64,000 bases of DNA, from NCBI RefSeq assembly GCF_003626695.1, contig NZ_RBAH01000003.1, forward strand, positions 249,641-313,640, in the 5' to 3' direction. The notes under the pieces are model-generated. The model did no database searches and was not told where the DNA came from. It saw only the letters and a list, made by a program, of their open reading frames with translations. The translations under genes were made by a program, and so were the position numbers. Source of the stretch: Paenibacillus ginsengarvi. Lineage in GTDB: Bacteria > Bacillota > Bacilli > Paenibacillales > NBRC-103111. Below, one piece after another: positions 34,268-42,651 of the stretch (positions are counted from its first letter, which is position 1; every line of letters starts with the position of its first letter).

Positions 34268-35905
34268 TTAATGCTTAAAATGATGGACCTGCTCCCGCAG
34301 CCGCTCGGCCGTTTCCCTCAGCAGGTTGGCAGCTACGAGCATGTCCTCTACGGAGGCGAGCTGCTCCTCGGTGGCTGCGGACACTTCCTCCGTACCGGCC
34401 GCCGAATGCTCGGCAATGCCGGCGATGACGCGGACCGACTGCTCCACCTGCTCGGAGCCGGAAACAAGCGTCATAATATCGGCTGTCGACTCCTCCATCT
34501 TCCGGACGACCTGCTCCACCGCCTCGCGAATATGCGCGAACGAGCCGCCCGCCGTCTGCACGGCGTTCATGCCTGTCGCCACCTCGCGCGATACGTCGCC
34601 CATCGACCGGAGCGCCAGCGCCAGATCGCTGCGTATCGCTTCGATCAACTCGGCGATCCGCGATGTCGATTCCGCCGAGTCGTCCGCCAGCTTGCGGATT
34701 TCTCCGGCGACCACGGCGAAGCCTTTTCCGTATTCGCCGGCGCGGGCCGCTTCGATGCCAGCGTTCAGCGACAATATTTTCGTCTGAAGACTGAGGCCGG
34801 TAATGATGGAGACGATCGCGCCGATATGCTCCGACCGCTCGCCTAGGCGGGCCACGACACTCTCAAGGCTCTGAACTGTTTGGCGAATCGCGCTCATCTG
34901 CCCTTCCGTAGCCGCTATCGTATTATTGCCTTCGGACGCTTTGTCGGAAGCTTCCGACGCCAATCCCGACACCTTCTCAGCGTGCGACGATATGTTGCGT
35001 ACGCTGCCTGTCATCGCTATGATCGCCTGTTCGCTGTCCTTGACGCGGTACGTCTGGTTTTCCGTGCCCACGGCGACTTCTTGGATCGTTTCGGCGATTT
35101 GCCGGCTCGCCTGGCTCATCTCGTCGGTACGCACCGATATTTCGCCTGCGGATACGGCAAGCCGATCCGATGTGGTTACGATCTGATCGATCAGCGTCCG
35201 CAAGCTGCTCGCGACTTTGCGGAACGACTCCGTCAACTGCCCGATTTCATCCCGTGAGCGGGCCGGTATAATGTCAACCGTCAAATCTCCTGCCGCGATG
35301 GTCAGGGCGGCGGCGTTCAACTGACGAATCGGTTTGGTAAGCCTGCGAACGGTATACCACGACAGGAGACACGAGACGAGCAGCAGCCCCGCACTGACGG
35401 CGAACGTAATGCCCGCGACGTAGTTTGTCCGAACGAGCCCCTGATCGTAATAGCTTTTCACCTTGTCCTTCAGCAGGTACGAATCGTTGACGATGCCGAG
35501 CGTACGGATCGATTGCCGTTTCAGCTCCGTGCTATCGCTGGCCTTAGACGCCTTGTCGAACATTTCGACAAGCTCCTTGTACTTGTGCTCAATCCGCTGC
35601 AAGGCGTCGGCATGCTCATCGATTTTCAGCCTGCTGTGCAGCGAGGCGATCCGTTCGCCGACCTTCGCCACCTTCTCTTTGGCATCGCTCGCATTTGCTC
35701 CGCTCATGTAGCCGGAATAGCTGCTTAGCGCAAGCTGGGCGGCGACAAGCCCTCCGTTTAACTGCTCCACCTCGAGCAGCAGTTGAACGTCCTCCGCCCC
35801 CGACTCCTGGATTTGCCTCATTTCCATATTGACATACACGACTACCGCTATGGCCAGAACAAGCGGAAGCAATGCGTTAAGCAGCAGCTTGACATTCAGG
35901 TTCAA
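34268..35905 (-). CDS. Methyl-accepting chemotaxis protein
   Basis: A chemoreceptor of about 545 aa. The first helix (LLLNALLPLVLAIAVVVYV) is followed by a 140-residue four-helix-bundle-type sensor, a second helix (AGITFAVSAGLLLVSCLLSW), HAMP, and a cytoplasmic signalling hairpin with the conserved tip [22 protein letters not shown]. The chosen start is TTG 35905, which follows GGTGAGGTG; an in-frame ATG at 35929 has no ribosome site. It lies just downstream of a BMP-type binding lipoprotein on the same transcript, suggesting that lipoprotein supplies ligand to the receptor (inference). Confidence 0.88.
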   Translation of the reverse strand: MNLNVKLLLNALLPLVLAIAVVVYVNMEMRQIQESGAEDVQLLLEVEQLNGGLVAAQLALSSYSGYMSGANASDAKEKVAKVGERIASLHSRLKIDEHADALQRIEHKYKELVEMFDKASKASDSTELKRQSIRTLGIVNDSYLLKDKVKSYYDQGLVRTNYVAGITFAVSAGLLLVSCLLSWYTVRRLTKPIRQLNAAALTIAAGDLTVDIIPARSRDEIGQLTESFRKVASSLRTLIDQIVTTSDRLAVSAGEISVRTDEMSQASRQIAETIQEVAVGTENQTYRVKDSEQAIIAMTGSVRNISSHAEKVSGLASEASDKASEGNNTIAATEGQMSAIRQTVQSLESVVARLGERSEHIGAIVSIITGLSLQTKILSLNAGIEAARAGEYGKGFAVVAGEIRKLADDSAESTSRIAELIEAIRSDLALALRSMGDVSREVATGMNAVQTAGGSFAHIREAVEQVVRKMEESTADIMTLVSGSEQVEQSVRVIAGIAEHSAAGTEEVSAATEEQLASVEDMLVAANLLRETAERLREQVHHFKH

Positions 35906-35944
35906 CGTGGGCACCTCACCCGTTTCCATTTTTACCGTTTACAA

Positions 35945-36922
35945 TTACTTTTTATTCACCCTAATTTTTCCAGATATAATGTCTTGCTTCAGCGATGCAA
36001 GCCGCTCCTTCTCCTTGTCGCTGAGCGCGGCGACACGCACTTCGGCCAGGCCGACACCGTCCTCCTGCAAGCCGAGCTCCATCTGTTTCGCGGACAGCTT
36101 GCCGTCCTTCACCAGCGTTTCGGCAATCAGGTAAATCGCCATATCGATATGCTTCATCATCGAGCTGACAACCGCCTTCTCGGCTACAAAAAATTGATCG
36201 CTGTCGACGCCAAACGCGAGCTTGCCCTGCTTCTCCGCTTCCTTCAGTGCGCCGACCCCGGTTAACCCAGCGGCCGGATACAACACGTCGACACCGCTCT
36301 GAATCATGGCTGCGGCGATGCTTGCCCCTTTCTCCGCGCTGCCGAAATCGCCGGCGATTTGTTCCACGATCTGCGCCTGAGGGTTGACCGTCTGCACTCC
36401 TTGTTTAAAGCCCGCGCCGAACTTATGTATAACCGGGGCGTCCATGCCGCCGATGAACCCGAGCTTGTTGCTTTTCGTTTTCAGCCCGGCCAGCGCGCCG
36501 ATGAGGAAGCTTCCTTCCTCTTCCTTGAACGTAAGCGAAACGACGTTCGGCACGTCCGAAACGCTGTCGATCAACACGAATGCCTGCTCCGGATACATCT
36601 TAGCTACCTTCTCAAGGCTCTCCTGCACCATAAAGCCGAGCCCGACGACCAGGTCGTTGTCCTGTTTCACCAGCTCGACAAGCCCTTTCTCATAGTCCCC
36701 CGTCTCCGATATTTCCCGGTAGTCGAATTGAATGTTAAGCTCGTCCCTAGCTTTGCTTAAGCCGAGAAAAGCCGCGTCGCTGAACGATTGGTCGCCCAGT
36801 CCGACATCCGACAGCATGATGCCGATTTTGACCCGCTTCCCGTCAGCGGTCTGTGTTTGTACACCGCACCCCCCGAGCAGCACCGCGCACAACAGAAGCC
36901 ACGCCAAAGCTTTGATTCGCAT
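35945..36922 (-). CDS. BMP-family (Med/PnrA-like) substrate-binding lipoprotein
   Basis: A 325-aa lipoprotein (lipobox LLGGC, Cys19) of the basic membrane protein family. These proteins bind nucleosides or related ligands for ABC importers, or in Bacillus act as Med-type positive regulators. Motifs include GIMLSDVGLGDQSFSDAA and EEEGSFLIGALAG, plus KLGFIGGMDAPVIHKFGAGF, all typical. The ATG at 36922 follows AAGGAGAA; the in-frame codons above are unsupported. No ABC permease or ATPase is nearby; instead the next gene is a chemoreceptor. The purine-nucleoside ligand suggestion rests on family membership only. Confidence 0.88.
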   Translation of the reverse strand: MRIKALAWLLLCAVLLGGCGVQTQTADGKRVKIGIMLSDVGLGDQSFSDAAFLGLSKARDELNIQFDYREISETGDYEKGLVELVKQDNDLVVGLGFMVQESLEKVAKMYPEQAFVLIDSVSDVPNVVSLTFKEEEGSFLIGALAGLKTKSNKLGFIGGMDAPVIHKFGAGFKQGVQTVNPQAQIVEQIAGDFGSAEKGASIAAAMIQSGVDVLYPAAGLTGVGALKEAEKQGKLAFGVDSDQFFVAEKAVVSSMMKHIDMAIYLIAETLVKDGKLSAKQMELGLQEDGVGLAEVRVAALSDKEKERLASLKQDIISGKIRVNKK

Positions 36923-36992
36923 AAAGTTCTCCTTCCTGCCTGACCCTCGCACCGACTCTTATACCTTTTTTAACCAATAGTAGTTCTTTGCG

Positions 36993-37023
36993 ACTATACA
37001 AAACTCCTTCCGGGATTCGTCAA
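36993..37023 (-). promoter_or_regulatory. Possible promoter of the BMP-chemoreceptor operon
   Basis: Minus strand TTGACG (37018-37023) and TATAGT (36993-36998) are separated by 19 bp, longer than ideal for sigma-A. The rest of the 305-bp gap up to 37227 holds only a terminator; I see no gene in it. Confidence 0.35.
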
Positions 37024-37188
37024 AAGATGTTGTATTTTGGTGAAAAACGCAAAAAAAGCACCGGCCGCGAACGGGACCGGAAACTGGATCTGGTACTAAA
37101 GTCATAACGAAGCTCGGCGCCTTTATCCCTCTAGACACGACCGGATACATAAACGAATCGCCGGCTCCGCATCCTAAGTAAATAAAAG

Positions 37189-37213
37189 AAAAAAGCCGAT
37201 TCGCATCGGCTTG
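37189..37213 (-). terminator. Terminator of the second MFS transporter
   Basis: Minus strand AAGCCGAT, loop GCGA, ATCGGCTTTTTTC: a clean stem with a U-tract 15 bp after the stop codon. Confidence 0.9.
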
Positions 37214-37227
37214 TAAGCATCGAGTAT

Positions 37228-38442
37228 TTAGTGTCCTTCCGCTTGATCGACATGCATCACATGCTTCTTATTGATCAAGACGACCAGCATTCCAAGAATG
37301 ACGAAACCGGCGCCAACGGCAAAAGGCACATGCGGGTTGTACCATTCGGCCAGCTTGCCCGACATATACGGCGCAATCGCCCCCCCGATAAAACGCAGGA
37401 AGCTGTACGCGGCCGATGCTGTCGACCGCTCTACTGGCGCGGCATTCATGACGGCAGTCGTCAGCAGCGTATTGTTATTGCCGAGAAGCGCGCCTGCAAA
37501 AATAACGGCAGCGATCAGCACCCATTCCTTTGTTGTCCATATGCTCATGGCGGCAAGCGTCAGCGCAAACAAAACGAGCATGAAAGACAGAGATTTGATC
37601 GTTCCGAACTTCCGCTGCAGAACAGGGGCCATAAAAACGGAAGTAATGGCAAGTAAAATGCCCCAGCCCAGAAAAACGTAGCCGAGCCCGTGCTCATCCA
37701 TTCCCATATGGCCCAGAACTAACGGTGCGTAAGCCATAATCGTAAAAAAGCCGAAGTTGTAGAAGCAGGCCATGATGCCGAACACAAGCAGTGAACGATG
37801 CTTCAGGGCGCGAAACGGGTCAAGCAGTGAAGATTTTTTCCGTACGGCAGCGGCCTGCGGCTTCGGGCTTGGCATTAGCACGGTTAGTCCGACGAAAGCG
37901 ACAACCATCAAACAAGCGACACCAAAAAAAGGCCCACGCCACGAAATGGCGCCGAGCTCTCCACCCAGCAGCGGTCCGACCGAGATGCCGAGACCAACTG
38001 CCGCTTCATATAAAATAATCGCTTTGGCGACCCCAGAGTTCGAAAGCGAAACGATCGCGGTCAAGGAAGTGGCGACGAACAAGGCATTCCCGAGGCCCCA
38101 GCCGCCTCTTAGGCCGATCAGAACCCAAATGTTGTTCGACAATCCGCCCAAAGCAGAAAATAAAGCGATAATCATAATGCCCGCAAGCAGCGTCTTTTTC
38201 ATCCCGAGCCTGGACGTGATGACGCCGGTAATCAGCATCATAACGGCCATCACCGCATTATAGCTTGTAAACAGCAGCGATACCTCGCTCGCCGATGCAT
38301 CGAGCTTTTTGGCGATAGCCGGCAAAATCGGATCCACGAGACCCAGCCCCATAAAAGCGATAATACAAGCAAAAGCAACGGCCCAGACTGCTCGAGGCTG
38401 CTTGAGCAAACTGGCCGACTGTGCGTTGTCCAATGAAGACAT
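37228..38442 (-). CDS. MFS transporter (DHA1 family)
   Basis: A 404-aa twelve-helix MFS protein starting MSSLDNAQSASLLKQPRAVW, with AAGGAG nine bases before that ATG. Helix 1 (FACIIAFMGLGLVDPILPAI) and the loop TSRLGMKKTLL (motif A) place it among DHA1 drug or metabolite exporters. Motif C-like glycines are at VGLGISVGPLLGG. The best indication of its role is its promoter: two copies of a 15-bp palindrome 21 bp apart over a near-consensus sigma-A promoter, implying tight, inducible repression. The likely repressor is not next to it. A divergent flavin monooxygenase gene lies 195 bp upstream. Confidence 0.87.
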   Translation of the reverse strand: MSSLDNAQSASLLKQPRAVWAVAFACIIAFMGLGLVDPILPAIAKKLDASASEVSLLFTSYNAVMAVMMLITGVITSRLGMKKTLLAGIMIIALFSALGGLSNNIWVLIGLRGGWGLGNALFVATSLTAIVSLSNSGVAKAIILYEAAVGLGISVGPLLGGELGAISWRGPFFGVACLMVVAFVGLTVLMPSPKPQAAAVRKKSSLLDPFRALKHRSLLVFGIMACFYNFGFFTIMAYAPLVLGHMGMDEHGLGYVFLGWGILLAITSVFMAPVLQRKFGTIKSLSFMLVLFALTLAAMSIWTTKEWVLIAAVIFAGALLGNNNTLLTTAVMNAAPVERSTASAAYSFLRFIGGAIAPYMSGKLAEWYNPHVPFAVGAGFVILGMLVVLINKKHVMHVDQAEGH

Positions 38443-38472
38443 AACGATAAAACTCCTTTTCCTGTTCATAAA

Positions 38473-38526
38473 GTTGTATGATGCAACTATATGATTGTAT
38501 TATACAACTATATTTCATGCTGTCAA
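38473..38526 (-). promoter_or_regulatory. Promoter with two tandem palindromic operators for the MFS transporter
   Basis: Minus strand TTGACA (38521-38526), a 16-bp spacer and TATAAT (38499-38504). The two 15-bp sites are ATTGTATTATACAAC (38494-38508) and GTTGTATGATGCAAC (38473-38487). Their centres are 21 bp apart, two helical turns, favouring cooperative binding; one covers the -10 and the other the start region. Confidence 0.65.
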
Positions 38527-38637
38527 TGGCGCTGTATTCTCGATATCGAAAAATAGTTCGTGTTTTTTACTTACTTTATTTGAGAAACCAAAAGAAAATA
38601 AGTAAACTGAAATAGATAAACAAAGGAGGCTTCCGCC

Positions 38638-39699
38638 ATGACAAACCCGTCAACACAACCAATGGAAATAGGAATCAGCACCTTTTTGGAGGCAACTCCC
38701 GACCCGGTGACAGGCTCGGTCATCAGCCATGCCGAACGGCTGCGCCATGCAGTAGAGGAAATCGTGCTGGCCGATCAGGTCGGCCTTGACGTATACGGGA
38801 TCGGGGAGCATCACCGCGCCGATTACGCGGGTACCGCTCCCGCAGTCGTACTGGCTGCTGCCGCGGCCATGACCAAACGCATCCGGCTCACGAGCGCCGT
38901 TACCGTCCTCTCCTCCGACGACCCGGTCCGCGTCTACCAGGCATTCTCGACGCTTGACGGGATCTCGAACGGACGGGCGGAAATTATGGCGGGCCGGGGC
39001 TCTTTTATCGAATCGTTCCCGCTATTCGGTTACAGCCTGGACGACTACGACGAGCTGTTCGAGGAAAAGCTGGAGCTGCTGCTCGCGATTCGCGCCTCGG
39101 AGAAAGTGACATGGCGCGGCGGCCACCGCCCGGCTATCCAGAACCTTGGGGTATATCCGCGCTCCGTCCAAAGCCCGCTGCCGGTCTGGATCGCCAGCGG
39201 CGGCAACCCCGAGTCCGCCGTCCGGGCCGGGATGCTGGGCCTTCCGATAGCCTTCGCGATCATCGGCGGTATGCCCGAGAGGTTCGCTCCGCTGGTGAAG
39301 CTGTACAAGCAGGCGGCCGCCCGGGCCGGGCACGATCCGGAATCGCTGCCCATTGCAACGCACTCGCACGGATTCGTCGGTGAGACGACCGAGCAAGCCG
39401 CCGATGCATTCTTCCCGTCGACGCAAGCCCAGATGAACGTCATCGGCCGCGAGCGGGGCTGGCCGGCTTACGACCGTTCCGCCTATGATGCCGCGCGCAG
39501 CCTTCGCGGAGCGCTGTATGTCGGCGACCCGGAATTCGTCGCCGAGAAGATTGTGCTGCTGCGCCGAAATTTAGGCGTTACCCGTTTCTTCCTGCATATT
39601 AACGTCGGCACGATGCCGCACCGGGAAGTGCTTCGAGCGATCGAGCTGCTCGGGACGAAGGTCGCGCCGATCGTGCACAAGGAGCTTGCCCGCTCCTGA
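38638..39699 (+). CDS. LLM-class flavin-dependent oxidoreductase (luciferase-like monooxygenase)
   Basis: A 353-aa TIM-barrel enzyme of the bacterial luciferase superfamily. Family segments include [15 protein letters not shown], the [27 protein letters not shown] strand-helix, [13 protein letters not shown] and [11 protein letters not shown]. It uses reduced FMN supplied by a reductase to oxygenate an unknown organic substrate. The ATG follows AAAGGAGG. Nothing upstream links it to a pathway, but the divergent MFS exporter suggests a shared xenobiotic theme (weak inference). It ends at a clear terminator before the MerR-CheY gene. Confidence 0.88.
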   Translation: MTNPSTQPMEIGISTFLEATPDPVTGSVISHAERLRHAVEEIVLADQVGLDVYGIGEHHRADYAGTAPAVVLAAAAAMTKRIRLTSAVTVLSSDDPVRVYQAFSTLDGISNGRAEIMAGRGSFIESFPLFGYSLDDYDELFEEKLELLLAIRASEKVTWRGGHRPAIQNLGVYPRSVQSPLPVWIASGGNPESAVRAGMLGLPIAFAIIGGMPERFAPLVKLYKQAAARAGHDPESLPIATHSHGFVGETTEQAADAFFPSTQAQMNVIGRERGWPAYDRSAYDAARSLRGALYVGDPEFVAEKIVLLRRNLGVTRFFLHINVGTMPHREVLRAIELLGTKVAPIVHKELARS

Positions 39700-39737
39700 C
39701 CCTCTAACCATCACATATAGCTCAATACCCGCTTCGC

Positions 39738-39770
39738 AAGGCCGCCGACTTGGCGGTCTTGTTTTCTTTC
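39738..39770 (+). terminator. Terminator of the monooxygenase gene
   Basis: AAGGCCGCC, loop GACTT, GGCGGTCTT with one G-U pair, followed by GTTTTCTTTC. Confidence 0.8.
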
Positions 39771-39845
39771 CGCTTCTTCGTCGCACAATATCATCCATTT
39801 CCGCAATTTCGTCGCTTATTCGAACCTTTTGCCGCGAAAGGTGTG

Positions 39846-39876
39846 TTGACTCTGGTGCGGCTCCAGAGTGTAAGAT
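39846..39876 (+). promoter_or_regulatory. MerR-type 19-bp-spacer promoter of the MerR-CheY gene
   Basis: TTGACT (39846-39851), exactly 19 bp, then TAAGAT (39871-39876). Inside is the inverted repeat ACTCTGG-N7-CCAGAGT (39849-39869). An over-long spacer containing a dyad is the hallmark of promoters that MerR proteins activate by DNA distortion, so the gene is probably autoregulated. Confidence 0.75.
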
Positions 39877-39919
39877 AGCTTTACCAAACATGTTATGGAA
39901 GCAATGGAATGGAGGCAGC

Positions 39920-40807
39920 ATGTACTCTATTGGCGAGATCTCGAAGATTGTGAATATTTCCGTCGACGCGCTAAGATATTACGATGAAATCGGCCTGCTC
40001 AAGCCGCACCGCACCGATGCCAAAAGCCGGTACCGGTATTATTCCGAGGACCAGGTGCGGGATTTGGTGTTCATCACCGAAATGAAGGCATACGGCTTCA
40101 GTCTGGATGCCATTCGGGAGCTGCTCGCCACCGGCGATCCGGCAAGGATCGAAGACGCGCTCAAGCTCCGGTCGAGCGAGCTGAAACGCGAACACAATAA
40201 AATCCAAACGGTCATCCAGCAATTAAACCAAAGACTGCATACACGAAAGGAAGACGGGGAGCCCTTGAAAAAAGCTGCTGTTCTTATCGTCGACGATGCC
40301 CCTTTCATGCGGCATATGCTCGGCGACATTTTGGGCAAGGACGGTTATACCGTCATAGGAGAAGCGTCATGCGGCGAAGACGGTATCGCCAAGTTCCGCG
40401 AGCTTAGGCCTGATATCGTCGTTATGGATATCCATATGCCGGACGGGATGGACGGCTTTGAAGCGACCCGGGCGATCAAAGAAATCGATCCGGAGGCGAA
40501 AATCGTCATTTGCTCGGCCAAAGGGCAGGTGGTCTCCGTATTAACGGGCCTGGCCAGCGGCGCCCGGGCTTTTGTAGTAAAACCGTTTCAAGCCCAGTTT
40601 CTGCGGGAAGCCGTGACCGATCTGCTTGCCGATAAACGACAGCCCAGCACCCGGCTCGTTGCCGGATGGCTATCGGACGAGCGCCTGCTCGCCGAGCTGC
40701 CGGGCGAATCCCTCGGACAGGAAGCGATTGGGAAACTGCTGGATCTGTGCTCCTTGCCTGAGGCGGATCAGAATACAAGGCTGATGGAGCTGCTCGCCGA
40801 GCTGTAA
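39920..40807 (+). CDS. Fusion of MerR-type DNA-binding domain with CheY-like receiver
   Basis: A 295-aa protein starting MYSIGEISKIVNISVD (ATG 39920, ribosome site GGAGG). Residues 1-75 are a MerR winged helix (ALRYYDEIGLLKPH; YRYYSEDQVRDL); 76-112 form the usual MerR coiled-coil dimerisation helix. Residues 118-235 are a complete receiver with acidic pair D125-D126, phosphoacceptor D170 (VVMDIHMP), S199 and K221 (VVKPF). A 60-residue tail follows with no recognised domain. The receiver occupies the place of the usual MerR effector domain, so phosphorylation may replace ligand binding. A histidine kinase gene lies just downstream in convergent orientation. Confidence 0.9.
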   Translation: MYSIGEISKIVNISVDALRYYDEIGLLKPHRTDAKSRYRYYSEDQVRDLVFITEMKAYGFSLDAIRELLATGDPARIEDALKLRSSELKREHNKIQTVIQQLNQRLHTRKEDGEPLKKAAVLIVDDAPFMRHMLGDILGKDGYTVIGEASCGEDGIAKFRELRPDIVVMDIHMPDGMDGFEATRAIKEIDPEAKIVICSAKGQVVSVLTGLASGARAFVVKPFQAQFLREAVTDLLADKRQPSTRLVAGWLSDERLLAELPGESLGQEAIGKLLDLCSLPEADQNTRLMELLAEL

Positions 40808-40821
40808 TCCGAAACAAGAAG

Positions 40822-40871
40822 AAGACTCTATCCCCGCTTTGCATTTGGAGCGGGAATGGAGTCTTTGTTTT
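40822..40871. terminator. Terminator between the MerR-CheY gene and the PAS kinase
   Basis: AAGACTC and CCCGCT pair with AGCGGG and GAGTCTT, followed by TGTTTTG. It lies between convergent stop codons and can act for both. Confidence 0.8.
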
Positions 40872-40881
40872 GCAGAAGCAT

Positions 40882-42453
40882 CTACGCCTCATCCGCGCTA
40901 ACGGCGGGTTGGGGACGCGAATCGCGCCATTTCCCCTGCTGCTGATCCGGTATCCAGCAGGTGAAGGTCGTTCCCGTTCCGAATTCGCTCTCCACTTCGA
41001 TGTCGCCGCCCATAATTTTGCTGTAATGGCGGCTGATCGCGAGCCCGAGTCCGGTACCTCCGTATTTCCGCGTCGTGGAGGCGTCCGCCTGCGTAAAAGG
41101 CTGAAACAGCTTGTCGAGCTGATCGGGCGTCATCCCGATTCCCGTATCGTGAACGCGGAAAGCATAACCGGCCTTGTTGTCGCGCATTTCCCCGTACGCC
41201 TCAAACGTGATGGAGCCCGCTGAGGTGAACTTGCTCGCATTGCTTAACAAATTGATTAAAATTTGCCGCAGCTTCATGATGTCGGTCGTAATGGCGCCCT
41301 TCTCCTCGCAGATCGTCATCAGCTTGTTGCCCTTCGCTTCCACTAGCGGCCGAATTGTCGCCATAACGTCCTGAATCAGATCGGACAAGCCGTACGTTTC
41401 GAGCAGCAGCTCCATCTTGCCGGCTTCGATTTTGGATATGTCCAAAATATCGTTGATCAAAGCGAGCAGATGATTGCCCGCCTTGCTGATTTTGGTCAGA
41501 TCGTCCACGAACATTTGCTCGCCGAGCTCCTCCGCTTCCTCCCTCAACATTTCGCTGTAACCGATGATCGCGTTGAGCGGCGTACGCAGCTCATGGCTCA
41601 TATTGGCAAGGAACTGGCTTTTGGTCAGATTCGCGTTTATCGCTTCGTCATGCGCCTTCGCCAGCTGCGCCGTACGCTCCGCCAGCGCCGTTTCCGCCTT
41701 GACCCGGTCCGTAATATCGGTACGGATCGAAATAAAGTGATGCGGCGTCCCATCCTCGTTGAGGAACGGTACGATCGTCGTGTTCATCCAATACTCGCTG
41801 CCGTCCTTGGCCCGGTTTTTCACCTCGCCTTTCCAGACGTGCCCTATCTTGATCGTCTCCCACATGATTTTGAAAAACGACTTGGGATGGAAGCCGGAGT
41901 TAATGACGCGATGCGTCCGGCCGATCAGCTCTTCGCGGTCGTATTTGGAAATTTCGCAAAACTTGGCGTTTACGTATGTAATGACCCCTTTGTCGTCCGT
42001 AATGGCGACAATCGACGATTCATCCAAAGCATTCTCGATATCGCGCAAATTTTCCAGCGTTTGCGACAGCGTGATTTCTCCCTGCTTGCGGTGCGTAATG
42101 TCGGTGCCCAGCGCGAGGTGCTGATAAACGGCCCCTTGCTCGTTCACGAAAGGCACTACCGTCAGGTTGAGCCAATATTCGCGGCCGTCCTTATTCCAGT
42201 TTTTAATTTCTCCCGTCCACACTTGCCCTTCGCTAATCGTATTCCACAATTGTTCATAAGCGGCTTGAGCCAGAAACTTCGGACTGACCGCCATATGGTT
42301 TCTCCCGATCAATTCATCGCGCTTATACCCCGACACTCGGCAGAAATGATCGTTTACGGCCGTCATCATACCGCTTGCGTCCGTAATCGAAACGATGAAG
42401 GAAGATTCCATTGCGGCCAGAACGTATCTAATATCTTTTGGATCTGTAATCAT
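40882..42453 (-). CDS. PAS-domain hybrid-free sensor histidine kinase
   Basis: A 523-aa soluble kinase starting [10 protein letters not shown], chosen because AGGAGAAGG precedes this ATG. Two PAS/PAC units occupy about residues 10-135 and 140-265; both have the YWLN/YWMN-TVVPF and TDIT-H/DR ends typical of oxygen- or redox-sensing PAS domains. The HisKA site is [19 protein letters not shown], and the HATPase has N, G1 and G2 boxes ([24 protein letters not shown]). There are no membrane helices and no receiver. No standard response regulator is adjacent; the nearest receiver is in the convergent MerR-CheY fusion, a plausible partner (inference). Confidence 0.9.
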   Translation of the reverse strand: MITDPKDIRYVLAAMESSFIVSITDASGMMTAVNDHFCRVSGYKRDELIGRNHMAVSPKFLAQAAYEQLWNTISEGQVWTGEIKNWNKDGREYWLNLTVVPFVNEQGAVYQHLALGTDITHRKQGEITLSQTLENLRDIENALDESSIVAITDDKGVITYVNAKFCEISKYDREELIGRTHRVINSGFHPKSFFKIMWETIKIGHVWKGEVKNRAKDGSEYWMNTTIVPFLNEDGTPHHFISIRTDITDRVKAETALAERTAQLAKAHDEAINANLTKSQFLANMSHELRTPLNAIIGYSEMLREEAEELGEQMFVDDLTKISKAGNHLLALINDILDISKIEAGKMELLLETYGLSDLIQDVMATIRPLVEAKGNKLMTICEEKGAITTDIMKLRQILINLLSNASKFTSAGSITFEAYGEMRDNKAGYAFRVHDTGIGMTPDQLDKLFQPFTQADASTTRKYGGTGLGLAISRHYSKIMGGDIEVESEFGTGTTFTCWIPDQQQGKWRDSRPQPAVSADEA

Positions 42454-42521
42454 ATCAGTTCCTTCTCCTGTCGGCTGTAATTTGAAGGATATTCGGGACA
42501 TGTTCAAGGTCTACTTATCAA

Positions 42522-42548
42522 ATATCGGTATATAGCGCGAATATTTTC
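42522..42548 (-). promoter_or_regulatory. Possible sigma-D (motility) promoter of the PAS kinase gene
   Basis: Minus strand GAAA, 15 bp, ACCGATAT. The Bacillus sigma-D consensus is TAAA-N15-GCCGATAT, so 10 of 12 bases match. It lies 69 bp before the start codon. Confidence 0.45.
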
Positions 42549-42651
42549 AGGAGAAATTTAGACAAGAAATAGCGATTCCGCAGGCATCAGAACGAGCGTT
42601 TTCCGATAATTTGCCAAGCTCCCTACAATCGGGGAAGCACATCACTTACCT

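Noticed and set aside
36959..37150. 63-codon minus-strand frame upstream of the BMP gene
   Set aside because: No ribosome site, overlaps the promoter region, no similarity.
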